From Flavobacteriaceae bacterium (GTDB lineage Bacteria; Bacteroidota; Bacteroidia; Flavobacteriales; Flavobacteriaceae), in assembly GCA_002746415.1 (NCBI GenBank), contig NVXD01000015.1:269412-333411 (forward strand): a stretch of 64,000 nt of DNA. The letters run 5' to 3'. Below, piece by piece: positions 16,787 to 26,505 of the stretch; the first letter of the stretch is position 1, and every line of letters starts with the position of its first letter. Position numbers and translations under genes: made by a program. A model generated the notes under the pieces. The model searched no databases. It worked only from the letters and a program-made list of their open reading frames with translations, and was not told where the DNA came from.

Positions 16787-17443
16787 TTAATATTTTAGGT
16801 AGCTACCAATAATCACAAAGGGGGCGATTTCGAGAGTGCAAAGATACAAAATAAAATAGAAAAAATTAGCACGTAAGAATTTTTGATGATTTCTTAACGC
16901 TGTTATCCAACCTGTTACATTTATTAAAAGAATTAAGAGAATGCTAATGAATACAACGGTTTTGGAATCTTTAAAGACATAACATAGCATTACGTTTGCT
17001 ATGAACATGAATAGGGAACTGTAATTTAAATACGTTAACTTTCTAAAAATGAATTCTGAAATAATTTTATTGGAATTAAAAATATAACCATTGCCTATCT
17101 GAAGTAATATTTTAACAATTAAAAACAAAACCAATAGGGCTAAAATTATAAAGTAAAACGAAACGGACGAACCGTAATCCGATAGAAAAAATACATTACA
17201 TGCCAAATAAATAAAAAGCGAAAAATTACTAACCTGAAAAATAGTAATGAATATTTGAAACCAATTTAACAGCTTTGCCTTTTTATTGTACATAAACACA
17301 TACTTATTATTGAATGGAAGAATAATGAAATCCATAAACCTGTTATAGAACATTCTTTTGGCAATAATGATAAAAATTAAACTGGAAAAAAGAATAATTG
17401 TAATCCAGTCTAGAGAGTCAAATGTTCTTTGAATGGGTTCCAT
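16787..17443 (-). CDS. DUF4271 membrane protein
   Basis: A 218-residue protein with about six membrane helices and little else (SLIFIIIAKRMFYNRFMDFI, ILLILLINVTGWITALRNH). It matches DUF4271, found beside hemD in Flavobacteria. Its ATG overlaps the upstream stop by one base (TAATG), so translation is probably coupled. Function unknown. Confidence 0.85.
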   Translation of the reverse strand: MEPIQRTFDSLDWITIILFSSLIFIIIAKRMFYNRFMDFIILPFNNKYVFMYNKKAKLLNWFQIFITIFQVSNFSLFIYLACNVFFLSDYGSSVSFYFIILALLVLFLIVKILLQIGNGYIFNSNKIISEFIFRKLTYLNYSSLFMFIANVMLCYVFKDSKTVVFISILLILLINVTGWITALRNHQKFLRANFFYFILYLCTLEIAPFVIIGSYLKY

Positions 17444-19113
17444 TATTTTAGTTTTACATTTTCACCATTTAACCCAGTAAGCAAACCATTTTTTGCAATA
17501 CTTACTTTGAAATAACCCGGATTCTTTGTTTTTGGTGTAGGCAATTTAAACATAAAATAAGTAGTGTCTTTTGCCCTTAACACCTTAGTTTCCTTATTGA
17601 GTGGGTTAACTGTTATGGGAATTGCTTCTTTTATCTGTTTGTACTTATTAAGAAAAACTCCTTCATATATTAATTTTTCAATAGCAATATCTTCATTATA
17701 TGGGTTATATATTTTAAGGGTAAGTTCTCCTTTTTCAGTGAGATCAATACGCTCACCATTACCTATATAGCTTTTTAGTTTTCTATAAGATTCAAAATTA
17801 TCAATATACTTTCCATTGTATTGGGTTCCCTTGTTATTCAGAAAGGAAATAACTCCTTTTTCCATATACTTAGAAATATACACTACTTTTTTATGCTGGA
17901 CTTTAAATTCCGTGCTATCAATTGAATATTGATTTTTTCTATAATGCAAATTGTTTAGTGAGTACGAAGTATTGCCGGAATAAAAATTGTACATAGGGGT
18001 TAATCGGTATGAATTTTCAAAAACAACAGGAGTGTTCCCGACTTGAGAATATAAACTGCTGACCCATTTTTTATTTCCATGTGTTTCATAAGTTACAGGA
18101 AACATGGGCTCATGAACTAACCCTATTCTTAAAAATAATAGCACAATAATGTTTGCAATCCCCATTCTAAATATCCATTTTTTAACGGTTTGGTTCTGTA
18201 ACAAAAAATTGAAAGTCAGTACAGCTAAAGGAATAGAAATGACTATTATCCATTGGGTTTGAACACGTCTATTAAAGCTGGAAATAAAGAAGAAAATAAG
18301 CACTCCATAGGTTAAGAATAAAAGAGATTTTATAAACTTATCCGATGCTTTGGTCTTAAACAACGCCCAATATATCCATGGAAAAGTGAGACCAAGAATG
18401 GCAATAAGGTTAATAAAATAACCCAATGTAAAATCTTCAAATTCATATGCACGGTTTGGTCTTTCAAAAAGATGGTATTTAATGGAAACAAAATCATTTT
18501 CAAACAACCATATAAAATGCGGGGTGTAACAAAGTAAGGCAACAAGGACTGCTAACCATGCATATTTGTTCAGCACTAACCTGTAATTGGAAAGCAGTAC
18601 AAAAAGAATAACCAGTACGGCATGGTATTTACTGTACATTAATGCTGCCATGACCACTCCTAAAGAAATTGATAGAGAAATGGATGGGTTGGATAAAAAC
18701 TTCTTGTAAACCCATAAAAATAATGCTGTAAAAAATAAAAGAGGTGTATCTGGAAGCGTTAAAAAACCATATGCATGCACAAGGGTCATAGAGAAAACCA
18801 AAACAAAGAAATGTGTGATGTACTCTTTCTTTTTAGGATTGTCTATTAAATGCCATAAAATAATATAAATTCCGGTTGACATTACGCAACCCATAAAACG
18901 AACGCCTAATTCTCCGTTAAAGAAAAAACTACTGATTTTTACAAGCACAGCAACCATTGGTGGATGGTCAAAATAGCCCCAAGCCATTTTCTGGGCATAG
19001 TGCCAATAGTATGCCTCATCAAAAATAAGTTCTGTTAAATGCCCCTGAAGTAGGTTCAGTAGAAAAATAGCCCCTAAAAAAAGAAGAAAAATCTTGGGAA
19101 GTTTTTTTATCAT
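17443..19113 (-). CDS. GT39/ArnT-like membrane glycosyltransferase
   Basis: A 556-residue membrane protein with the dolichyl-phosphate-mannosyltransferase (GT39/PMT_2) signature near the start: LIFDEAYYWHYAQKMAWGYF then DHPPMVAVLVK, where the Asp-Glu pair is the catalytic site in ArnT relatives. About 11 membrane helices precede a periplasmic C-terminal domain of about 180 residues. It probably moves a sugar from a polyprenyl-phosphate donor onto an envelope acceptor. The polyprenol-phosphate mannosyltransferase-like gene at 19246, read divergently, could make the donor; that link is inferred. Confidence 0.88.
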   Translation of the reverse strand: MIKKLPKIFLLFLGAIFLLNLLQGHLTELIFDEAYYWHYAQKMAWGYFDHPPMVAVLVKISSFFFNGELGVRFMGCVMSTGIYIILWHLIDNPKKKEYITHFFVLVFSMTLVHAYGFLTLPDTPLLFFTALFLWVYKKFLSNPSISLSISLGVVMAALMYSKYHAVLVILFVLLSNYRLVLNKYAWLAVLVALLCYTPHFIWLFENDFVSIKYHLFERPNRAYEFEDFTLGYFINLIAILGLTFPWIYWALFKTKASDKFIKSLLFLTYGVLIFFFISSFNRRVQTQWIIVISIPLAVLTFNFLLQNQTVKKWIFRMGIANIIVLLFLRIGLVHEPMFPVTYETHGNKKWVSSLYSQVGNTPVVFENSYRLTPMYNFYSGNTSYSLNNLHYRKNQYSIDSTEFKVQHKKVVYISKYMEKGVISFLNNKGTQYNGKYIDNFESYRKLKSYIGNGERIDLTEKGELTLKIYNPYNEDIAIEKLIYEGVFLNKYKQIKEAIPITVNPLNKETKVLRAKDTTYFMFKLPTPKTKNPGYFKVSIAKNGLLTGLNGENVKLK

Positions 19114-19198
19114 TCCTGTTCTTAATTGGGTGCGAAATTACAAATTCTCAATGTTTATTGTAGCATTTAAAAAAATCATAAAGTTATGCAGGGATTTC

Positions 19199-19225
19199 TT
19201 GACCGACTTTAAAGTGTTATTTTTG
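19199..19225 (+). promoter_or_regulatory. Promoter of the DPM-like gene
   Basis: TTG (19199-19201) and TATTTTTG (19218-19225) are 16 bases apart, close to the Bacteroidota layout. The ATG lies 20 bases downstream. Confidence 0.55.
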
Positions 19226-19245
19226 CCCCAAATAGTTAAGATTTA

Positions 19246-19974
19246 ATGGTAGATAGTTTAGTCATCATACCCACTTATAATGAGATTGAAAATATTGAGG
19301 CCATTATAAAAGCTGTATTGGCTCTTAAAAAGGATTTCCATATACTAATTGTAGATGACAATTCACCTGATGGTACGTCTCAAAAAGTAAGAGAGTTGCA
19401 ACAAGATTTTGCAGACAACTTATTTTTGGAAGTAAGAAAAGAAAAAGCTGGTTTGGGAACCGCATATATTCATGGATTTAAATGGGCCATTGCAAAAAAG
19501 TACGAGTATATTTTTGAAATGGATGCTGATTTTTCACACAGACCAGATGACTTACTTAGATTATACAGAGCATGCGCAGATGGCGCAGATGTAGCAGTTG
19601 GTTCTCGTTATAAAAAGGGGGTCAATGTTGTGAACTGGCCGTTGTACAGGGTATTACTTTCTTACGGAGCTTCTTATTATGTGAAAATTATTACTGGGAT
19701 GAGAGTGCATGACCCAACGGCTGGTTTTGTATGTTACAAAAGAAAAGTTTTGGAAGATATAAATCTTGATGCCATAAGGTTTATAGGATATGCGTTTCAG
19801 ATAGAAATGAAATATAGAGCCTATCTAAAAAAATACAACATAAAAGAAGTATCTATTATTTTTACGGATAGGGTTCTTGGAAAGTCTAAAATGAATTCAT
19901 CCATTATTAGTGAAGCGATTTTTGGTGTTGTTTCAATGAAGCTTAGAAGCATTTTTCAAAGAAAAAAATATTAG
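19246..19974 (+). CDS. Polyprenol-phosphate mannosyltransferase-like GT2
   Basis: A 242-residue GT-A glycosyltransferase of the dolichol-phosphate-mannose synthase type: IIPTYNEIENIEAIIKAVL, VDDNSPDGT (nucleotide binding), EMDADFSHRPDDL (metal-binding DAD) and VGSRYKKG. It lacks the C-terminal membrane helices of some homologues. It likely loads a sugar onto polyprenyl phosphate at the inner membrane. One base separates it from the dihydroorotase gene. Confidence 0.9.
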   Translation: MVDSLVIIPTYNEIENIEAIIKAVLALKKDFHILIVDDNSPDGTSQKVRELQQDFADNLFLEVRKEKAGLGTAYIHGFKWAIAKKYEYIFEMDADFSHRPDDLLRLYRACADGADVAVGSRYKKGVNVVNWPLYRVLLSYGASYYVKIITGMRVHDPTAGFVCYKRKVLEDINLDAIRFIGYAFQIEMKYRAYLKKYNIKEVSIIFTDRVLGKSKMNSSIISEAIFGVVSMKLRSIFQRKKY

Positions 19975-19975
19975 A

Positions 19976-21310
19976 ATGAGTAAAATATTGATAAAAAATG
20001 CAATAGTAGTAAATGAAGGTGTCCAGTTAGAGACCGATATTTTATTGCAGGACGATACCATTCTCAAGATTGATAAAAATATAAGTGATAAAAATGCTAA
20101 GGTTATAGATGTAAATGGTAGTTATGTTTTACCAGGTGTTATAGATGACCAAGTGCATTTTAGGGAGCCAGGGCTTACCCATAAAGGAAATATTTTTACG
20201 GAAAGTAGAGCTGCCATTGCTGGCGGAATTACCACTTTTATGGAACAGCCTAATACCAATCCACAAACAACAACCATAAAAAAATTAGAAGAAAAATTCA
20301 GTGTTGCCTCGCAAACGTCTTTTGCGAACTATTCATTTTTGTTTGGTGGAACCAATGACAACTTGGAAGAGCTAAAAAAGTTGGATAAAAATGCCTGTTC
20401 TGGAGTAAAATTGTTTTTAGGTTCCTCCACTGGAAATATGTTGGTGGATGATGAAGAAGTTTTGGAAAAGATTTTCAAAAGTACAGAGATGGTAATATCA
20501 ACCCATTGTGAGGATGAAACGACCATAAGGGAGAATTTGGCAAAATTTAAAGAGGAATATGGGGACAATATTCCCATGAAGTGCCACCCTTTGATTAGAA
20601 GTGCGGAGGCTTGTTATCTATCTTCATCAAAAGCAATCGCCTTAGCAAAGAAGACTGGTGCAAGATTGCATGTTTTTCATGTCTCTACTGGAATTGAAAC
20701 TGCACTTTTTAGAAATGATATTCCTTTAGAAAAAAAGAAAATAACAGCCGAAGTATGTTTGCATCACCTTTGGTTTTCGGATGAAGATTATGATGATAAA
20801 GGAACTCTTATTAAATGGAACCCAGCTGTAAAAACGGCTACTGACCGAGAACAACTCTGGAATGCCCTTTTAGATGATAGAATTGATGTTGTGGCAACAG
20901 ACCATGCCCCGCATACTATAGAAGAAAAAGACAATGTATATACAAAGGCGCCTTCAGGAGGACCCTTGGTACAACATGCATTGCCAGGAATGCTGGAGAA
21001 ATCTCTAGAGGGCATCATATCACTGGAAAAAGTTGTCGAAAAAATGTGCCACAATCCAGCAATATTATTCCAAATAAAAAAGCGTGGATTTATAAAGGAA
21101 GGTTATTATGCAGATTTAGTGGTTGTGGATATGGACAGCCCATGGAAAGTAGCTAAAAAGAATATTTTTTATAAGTGTGGATGGTCTCCTTTTGAGGGGA
21201 CAACTTTTAACTCCAAAATAACCCATACTTTTGTCAATGGGCATTTGGCAAATGAGAATGGGGTGTTTTCTGAACATAAAAATGCGCGCCGATTAACATT
21301 TAACAGATAA
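19976..21310 (+). CDS. pyrC: Dihydroorotase (class I-like)
   Basis: A 444-residue amidohydrolase that makes dihydroorotate from carbamoyl-aspartate in pyrimidine synthesis. The metal-site segments are STHCEDE, LHVFHVSTG and ATDHAPH. The usual HxH of the first motif reads D-D-Q-V-H-F-R-E-P-G, with Gln in place of the first His. I recall this as common in Bacteroidota dihydroorotases, so it is a lineage feature rather than a lesion. It is followed after two bases by a DUF4296 lipoprotein gene. Allantoinase is an alternative reading of the family, less likely here. Confidence 0.9.
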   Translation: MSKILIKNAIVVNEGVQLETDILLQDDTILKIDKNISDKNAKVIDVNGSYVLPGVIDDQVHFREPGLTHKGNIFTESRAAIAGGITTFMEQPNTNPQTTTIKKLEEKFSVASQTSFANYSFLFGGTNDNLEELKKLDKNACSGVKLFLGSSTGNMLVDDEEVLEKIFKSTEMVISTHCEDETTIRENLAKFKEEYGDNIPMKCHPLIRSAEACYLSSSKAIALAKKTGARLHVFHVSTGIETALFRNDIPLEKKKITAEVCLHHLWFSDEDYDDKGTLIKWNPAVKTATDREQLWNALLDDRIDVVATDHAPHTIEEKDNVYTKAPSGGPLVQHALPGMLEKSLEGIISLEKVVEKMCHNPAILFQIKKRGFIKEGYYADLVVVDMDSPWKVAKKNIFYKCGWSPFEGTTFNSKITHTFVNGHLANENGVFSEHKNARRLTFNR

Positions 21311-21312
21311 TC

Positions 21313-21735
21313 ATGAAAAAAATAGCATTTGTTTTATTGGCGACTATGTTTTTTTCTTGTGCTGAGAAATTAATAGAAAAACCAGAGAAACTTATTCCTG
21401 AAGATAAAATGACGGCTATTTTGTATGACTTGACGCTTCTTGCCGCCGCAAAGAATACTAATAAGGCAATTTTGAAAAAGAATGACATTGTAGTTATGGA
21501 GTATTTATTTTCCAAATACAAAATAGACAGCATTCAATTTGTTCAAAGTGATTTGTATTATGCCTCTATTCCTGCCATTTATGAAACAATTTATAAAGAA
21601 GTGGGCGCCAGATTGGAAGCTGAAGAGAAGCTAATTGAGGAGGAAAGAAAACAAAAAAATGATAGCGCAACAATTACTTATAAAAAACTTAATGAAAAAA
21701 ATTCTAAAAGACCTACTTTAAAAAAAGTGGATTAA
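21313..21735 (+). CDS. DUF4296 lipoprotein
   Basis: A 140-residue lipoprotein: signal peptide with the Cys at residue 16 (MFFSCAEK), then the DUF4296 core (IPEDKMTAILYDLTLLAAAK, then YLFSKYKIDSIQFVQSDLYY) and a charged Glu/Lys-rich coiled tail. It often follows dihydroorotase in Flavobacteria. Function unknown. Its TAA overlaps the stop of the converging gene (shared TTAA). Confidence 0.85.
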   Translation: MKKIAFVLLATMFFSCAEKLIEKPEKLIPEDKMTAILYDLTLLAAAKNTNKAILKKNDIVVMEYLFSKYKIDSIQFVQSDLYYASIPAIYETIYKEVGARLEAEEKLIEEERKQKNDSATITYKKLNEKNSKRPTLKKVD

Positions 21736-22739
21736 GAGTTCTCTTGTTCAAAATATTGGCAAGAAAATTGAACTGTTTTTTTTATAGGCTCATAAATAAA
21801 CTGTAGCTCATTTGTAATTTTTTCATTACTAAAAAATCTTCTGTTGTGTAAAGAAATAACACTGTTTCTGGTTAGTTTCCTTCCTTTTCCAGTAAAAAGT
21901 GATTTGAGCCAATCCAAGCGCCATAAGATTTCCAACTGCCAAAATTTTAATTCTTTTTTAGGGGCAGGCTTTTTAAGCTCAGTAGCAATAGATTCAAGAA
22001 TTTCTTTATAAGTCAGGTTTTCACTAACGGTAATAAAATGTTCATTTATTATGGAAGATTCCATCAAAGAAATCATTATTTTAATAACATCGTTTACCGC
22101 AATAAAACCAGTTCCACTAGGAGGATAATATTTTTGCCCTGTAGCAGCCATTGAAAAGAGCTTTCCACTTCCTATATTCCAAAACCCTGGCCCAATTATC
22201 ACCCCAGGATTTACAATGACTACGTCAAGACCTTCTTGTGAAGCCCGCCAAACCTCCATTTCTGCATCATATTTGGTTAGGGCATAGACATTAGCGTTTG
22301 TATCGCTCCATTCATTTTCCTCGGTCATTATTTCCCCATTAATGCTAGGACCAATGGTGCCAATTGTGCTTACATAACAAAGTTTTTTAATTTTTTTTGC
22401 AATACAAATATTTACAATGTTTTCAGTGCCATTTACATTGACTTTTCTCAGTTTATTGTAATCCCTAGGGTCAAATGAGATTAGTGCTGCAGCATGGTAA
22501 ACATGGGTGACATTGGTAAAGGCAATTTCAAGTTCAGGCAAGTTGTTAAGGTCGGTTTCTATCCATTCTATTTTATTGAATAATTCAGCAGCATTTTCAG
22601 AGTAATAGGAAAAAACTTTTTTCACCCTACTTAAATCACTTTGCTTTCTATGAATTGCTTTCACCAAGCCCCCTTTATTTACCAATTGAAATAAAAGATG
22701 AGCGCCAACCAATCCTGTACCACCTGTAACCAAAATCAT
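21732..22739 (-). CDS. NAD-dependent epimerase/dehydratase family protein
   Basis: An extended short-chain dehydrogenase of 335 residues: MILVTGGTGLVGAHLLFQL binds the dinucleotide, VYHAAALISF is the NNAG-like strand, and YALTKYDAE carries the YxxxK catalytic pair. Sugar-nucleotide or dihydroflavonol-4-reductase-like substrates are possible; the sequence does not decide. A start six codons upstream (22757) is also open, but family members begin at MILVTGG. Confidence 0.87.
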   Translation of the reverse strand: MILVTGGTGLVGAHLLFQLVNKGGLVKAIHRKQSDLSRVKKVFSYYSENAAELFNKIEWIETDLNNLPELEIAFTNVTHVYHAAALISFDPRDYNKLRKVNVNGTENIVNICIAKKIKKLCYVSTIGTIGPSINGEIMTEENEWSDTNANVYALTKYDAEMEVWRASQEGLDVVIVNPGVIIGPGFWNIGSGKLFSMAATGQKYYPPSGTGFIAVNDVIKIMISLMESSIINEHFITVSENLTYKEILESIATELKKPAPKKELKFWQLEILWRLDWLKSLFTGKGRKLTRNSVISLHNRRFFSNEKITNELQFIYEPIKKTVQFSCQYFEQENS

Positions 22740-22874
22740 ATGTTCAAATGTACTCATTTTTGCATGGATTTAGAGCTGAAAATGCCATGATGAATATATC
22801 TGCCTGCATGAAAATTGCATTGCAGGAAGGAGGAATCTTATAATTGAAAAACAACCTAAGCCTACAATTTCTTT

Positions 22875-22882
22875 TATATTTG
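22875..22882 (+). promoter_or_regulatory. -7 promoter element of tyrS (TATATTTG)
   Basis: TATATTTG fits TAnnTTTG and ends 25 bases before the tyrS ATG. A -33 box is not clear. Confidence 0.45.
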
Positions 22883-22907
22883 CAGCAATTAATTAAAGAG
22901 GACAAGA

Positions 22908-24203
22908 ATGACATCAAATTTTGTGGCAGAATTAAAATGGAGGGGAATGTTGCATGATGCAATGCCTGGAACAGAAGAGCATTTGGGTAATGATATGCAG
23001 TCTGCCTATGTTGGGATAGACCCAACTGCCGATTCCTTACACATAGGCCATTTGGTAGGTGTAATGATGTTGCGCCATTTTCAATTGGCAGGCCATAAAC
23101 CATATGCCTTAATTGGTGGGGCAACAGGAATGATTGGTGACCCATCTGGAAAATCTGCAGAACGTAATTTGTTAGATGAACCTACTTTACGTCACAATCA
23201 AAATGCATTAAAGGAACAATTGTCCCGTTTTTTGGATTTTAAAAGTGATGCCGAGAATGCCGCTGTATTGGTAAACAATTATGATTGGATGAAAGACTTT
23301 TCATTCTTGGAGTTTATTCGTGATGTGGGAAAACATATTACGGTAAACTATATGATGGGAAAAGATTCTGTAAAAAAACGCTTGTCTTCAGAGGCTAAAG
23401 AAGGCATGTCTTTTACAGAATTCACATATCAATTAGTGCAAGGGTATGATTTTTTGTATCTCTATCAAAACCATAATTGCACCCTGCAAATGGGTGGTAG
23501 TGATCAATGGGGAAATATCACCACAGGTACAGAACTTATCAGAAGGATAGGTGGAGGCAAAGGTTATGCACTTACTTGCCCCTTGATTACAAAGGCAGAC
23601 GGCACTAAATTTGGAAAAACAGAAGGTGGTAATGTGTGGTTGGATGCCAACAGGACTTCACCTTATAAATTCTACCAATATTGGTTGAATACTTCTGATA
23701 CTGATGCCGAGAAGTATATTAAAATATTTACGTTCTTATCTAAAGAAGAAATAGAAAATTTGATAAAAGAGCATGCCGAAGCACCACATGTTAGGATATT
23801 GCAAAAAAGATTAGCAGAAGAAATCACGGTAATGGTACATTCCCAAGAAGATTTGGATAATGCTATAAAAGCCAGTAACATTCTTTTTGGCAAATCCACT
23901 TCTGATGATTTAAAGAAGTTGGATGAGAAAACTTTTTTAGATGTTTTTGAAGGAGTGCCTCAGGCAGAAATTTCTGTATCTGAAATAGAAGCAGGATTGG
24001 ATATGATTGGTGCATTAGCAGCTAAAACAGGGTTTTTAGGTTCTAATGGCGAAGCAAGAAGAGAGTTGAAACAAAATTCCATTTCTGTAAACAAGGAAAA
24101 GGTAAAAGAAGACTTTAAGATTACTCCATCTGACTTAATCAATGATAAATTTGTGCTGTTACAGCGAGGCAAGAAAAATTATTTTGTATTGGTGGTGAGC
24201 TAG
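22908..24203 (+). CDS. tyrS: Tyrosine-tRNA ligase
   Basis: TyrRS of 431 residues charges tRNA-Tyr. The N-terminal catalytic core has [20 protein letters not shown] (HIGH motif intact) and [13 protein letters not shown] for tyrosine recognition. The KMSKS loop reads KFGKTEGGN, the TyrS variant. A C-terminal S4-like RNA-binding domain covers about the last 70 residues ([16 protein letters not shown]). Confidence 0.97.
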   Translation: MTSNFVAELKWRGMLHDAMPGTEEHLGNDMQSAYVGIDPTADSLHIGHLVGVMMLRHFQLAGHKPYALIGGATGMIGDPSGKSAERNLLDEPTLRHNQNALKEQLSRFLDFKSDAENAAVLVNNYDWMKDFSFLEFIRDVGKHITVNYMMGKDSVKKRLSSEAKEGMSFTEFTYQLVQGYDFLYLYQNHNCTLQMGGSDQWGNITTGTELIRRIGGGKGYALTCPLITKADGTKFGKTEGGNVWLDANRTSPYKFYQYWLNTSDTDAEKYIKIFTFLSKEEIENLIKEHAEAPHVRILQKRLAEEITVMVHSQEDLDNAIKASNILFGKSTSDDLKKLDEKTFLDVFEGVPQAEISVSEIEAGLDMIGALAAKTGFLGSNGEARRELKQNSISVNKEKVKEDFKITPSDLINDKFVLLQRGKKNYFVLVVS

Positions 24204-24313
24204 TGAACACAACCACCTATCTATAAAGTTTAGGTTGCCTTTTAATTTAATATAGCCCATACCAATATTTTGGAACCAAGAACTAATGATGATTTATGAA
24301 AAAAAATAGCATA

Positions 24314-25294
24314 TTATTCTAACACCATCAAATTACAACCTCTAATATCCGAATGGTCAAAACGACCTAGAATTTCAAAACTCCCGTCTTTATGAATTTT
24401 CCCCAGATCCTGTGTGGCTATAAAGGAACAAGAATTCATATTGGCCAAATCAATTACATTAATCCCACCTGTTTTCCCATAAGGATGTTGGGTTAAAGGG
24501 TCTTCAGCATCTCTAATTAGAATTTTCATCCATGGCGGTGTCCTAAAAATGCCGTCACCATTGGAATAGGCCTGTGACAAAAGTTCTGTCATTCCGTATT
24601 CCGAATGTATTTGTGGTACGCCAAACCCCTCTTTTAATATTTGATGCAGCTCCTCTCTAATCATTTCTTTTCTTTTGCCTTTCATACCGCCCGTTTCCAT
24701 AACTATGGTATGTTTTAGTTTCATAGGGTGGTTTTCAGCCATATCCAACAAAGCAAAAGAAACCCCAATTAAAATGACTTTAGTCTGTTTTTTATCCAGT
24801 TCAATTAATGTATCCCTTAAGCCGTTGAGGTCATCCAAATAAAACCCACTAGCTGGATGCTTGCTTTTTTCTATAAGATCATTTGCCATATAGATTAAAG
24901 ATGAGCCTTTTCTTTCTAAATAAGATGGCAAAAGCGCAAGTATGCAATAGTCCTTTATAGCACCATAAAACTTCGTAAATGCGCTAAGATAGCTTTGTTC
25001 ATATAGCTTAATATCAGTTACTAGATGTTGACTAGTGTTGTTGCTTGTTGTACCACTACTACTAAAAATGATTTCGGCATTCTGGGTACTGGAAACAACT
25101 TTTTTGGATTTAAAAAATTCGATTGGTAAAAATGGAATTTGGGATATGTTTTGTACATTTTTTTGAGTGGCTCCAAGATGCCGGCAGAACTCACCATAAA
25201 TAGGATTGTTAGTGTATTGATAGCAAAAAACCTCTAACGCCAAAGGTTCAAATTTCTCTTCAGTGATTGTATTAAATATTTTGTTGCTTTCCAT
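24314..25294 (-). CDS. LuxE/PaaK-like acyl-adenylating protein
   Basis: A 326-residue protein of the LuxE (acyl-protein synthetase) branch of adenylate-forming enzymes: IPFLPIEFFKSKKVVS, the phosphate-loop-like FSSSGTTSNNTSQH, TGGMKGKRKEMIREELH, IHSEYGMTELLSQAYS and the late LGRFDHSDIRGC. No lux genes are near. In Bacteroidota such proteins appear alone or near polysaccharide and lipid genes; the acyl substrate is unknown. A small hairpin terminator precedes it. Confidence 0.82.
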   Translation of the reverse strand: MESNKIFNTITEEKFEPLALEVFCYQYTNNPIYGEFCRHLGATQKNVQNISQIPFLPIEFFKSKKVVSSTQNAEIIFSSSGTTSNNTSQHLVTDIKLYEQSYLSAFTKFYGAIKDYCILALLPSYLERKGSSLIYMANDLIEKSKHPASGFYLDDLNGLRDTLIELDKKQTKVILIGVSFALLDMAENHPMKLKHTIVMETGGMKGKRKEMIREELHQILKEGFGVPQIHSEYGMTELLSQAYSNGDGIFRTPPWMKILIRDAEDPLTQHPYGKTGGINVIDLANMNSCSFIATQDLGKIHKDGSFEILGRFDHSDIRGCNLMVLE

Positions 25295-25342
25295 CCAATG
25301 ATAAACTTATGTAAAGGTAAGAATATAGGCAAAGGCGTAAAA

Positions 25343-25373
25343 CAATAATGCCCCTAGAAAAGGGGCATTATTG
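25343..25373 (-). terminator. Terminator of the first T9SS-CTD gene
   Basis: CAATAATGCCCCT (25343-25355) pairs perfectly with 25361-25373 around a 5-base loop, and TTTT follows on the minus strand. Confidence 0.85.
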
Positions 25374-25394
25374 TATATATTGATATTGTTTAGA

Positions 25395-25718
25395 CTATTT
25401 CACTACAAGTTTTCGTGTCATGGACTTACTATCCTCAACCACCTTTAGGACATATACTCCTGGAGATAATTTAGATATATTAAGCATGCTGGATGTTATT
25501 TTGTCCCTTAGTACAACTTCTCCAAAAACATCATATATGGTAATGTCCTTGTTTTTGTTTTTTTCTGTGGTAACATATACCACGTCATCATAAGCTGGAT
25601 TGGGATATAATTTAAAATTAGGAACCTCCTCAATTTTAGCCATTCGGTTTTCAGCTATATCCTGGGCGGATACCGTAATTGTAAATAACAATAAAAAAAT
25701 GAAGTAAATGTATTTCAT
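25395..25718 (-). CDS. Minimal T9SS type A sorting-domain protein
   Basis: Of 107 residues, about 19 are a signal peptide (ending VSAQ) and only some 16 separate it from a type A sorting domain (FKLYPNPAYDDVVYV, ITIYDVFGEVV, LSPGVYVLKV, MTRKLVVK). Type IX secretion uses such domains to export and anchor a cargo, yet there is no cargo here. The frame extends upstream without a credible start, so the ATG at 25718 is chosen. Its paralogue lies 170 bases upstream. Confidence 0.85.
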   Translation of the reverse strand: MKYIYFIFLLLFTITVSAQDIAENRMAKIEEVPNFKLYPNPAYDDVVYVTTEKNKNKDITIYDVFGEVVLRDKITSSMLNISKLSPGVYVLKVVEDSKSMTRKLVVK

Positions 25719-25888
25719 TTGTGATTGATTTGGGATCAACACTGTAAATGTAACCAAGCAATTACCATTATAATATTAAATGTTGTGAAACACTGTTTTT
25801 TGTAGGTCAATGCTGTTATACAGGATTTTTACGACAAAAAAACATCTCAAAATACAGTAAATCAATCAGTTAAAAAGAAGGGAGGTGC

Positions 25889-26197
25889 TTATTTTATAAT
25901 AAGTTTTCTAGTAGCTACTTTGCTTTTTTCCAAAACACGAAGCACATATATACCCGCATCTAAATCAGATATATTTAATTCTTTGCCTAGGATTGTAGTT
26001 TCTAATACCTTGGTGCCTAAAACATCAAAAATCATTATTTTTTTAGGGGCATTATTGGCTGTATTAATGAAGACTTTACCATTTGTGGTAGGGTTTGGAT
26101 ATAGTGTAAAACCCTCTATGTCGCCACCAATTGTGGACTCCTGTCCAAATCCGGCAAAGCAAATAAAAAAGAATAAAACTAAGTAAAGGTGCTTCAT
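25889..26197 (-). CDS. Minimal T9SS type A sorting-domain protein (paralogue)
   Basis: A 102-residue protein with a signal peptide (ending CFAGFGQ), about 11 linker residues, then a complete sorting domain (FTLYPNPTTNGKVFINT, IMIFDVLGTKVLE, LDAGIYVLRV, ATRKLIIK). It shares its plan with the gene just downstream but differs at many positions, so the duplication is not recent. The cargo-free design suggests a role in the T9SS or at the surface itself, which is inference. Confidence 0.85.
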   Translation of the reverse strand: MKHLYLVLFFFICFAGFGQESTIGGDIEGFTLYPNPTTNGKVFINTANNAPKKIMIFDVLGTKVLETTILGKELNISDLDAGIYVLRVLEKSKVATRKLIIK

Positions 26198-26505
26198 GTA
26201 CTATATATCAGCAAATTATATGCCATAAAGATATTGAATAAGAAGCTTACTAATCATGAAAAACAAAGAAATTAGATGAAATACGCTAAAAAAGTAAAAA
26301 ACCAAATTATTAAATAGAGCAAACCTCTTTAAATACTACTATTAAGAAGGGATATTGGCACTTTACTTGAAAAGATATGTGAATTTAGCGTTAAGCATAT
26401 ATTGTTTTATTGTATCCTTATATGCCGCAATATTAAATGATCGTTAAGTGATTTAAAAGTAATAATATTATCTTTACTTTTGGGAGGTTGAACCAATTTA
26501 AATCC
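26198..26505. other. AT-rich intergenic region upstream of the response regulator
   Basis: About 308 bases with stops in every frame. Apart from a TAnnTTTG element near the right end I see no hairpin, repeat or small gene. Confidence 0.6.
26475..26482 (+). promoter_or_regulatory. -7 promoter element of the two-component operon (TACTTTTG)
   Basis: TACTTTTG matches TAnnTTTG and ends 23 bases before the ATG at 26506; no -33 box is evident. It supports the ATG over the TTG at 26488. Confidence 0.45.

Noticed and set aside
24590-24612. Possible second copy of the ATTCCGAA repeat in the LuxE-like gene
   Set aside because: Only a short GTCATTCCG...ATTCCGAA resemblance without paired arms; it codes for a conserved IHSEYGMTE motif, so it is ordinary coding sequence.
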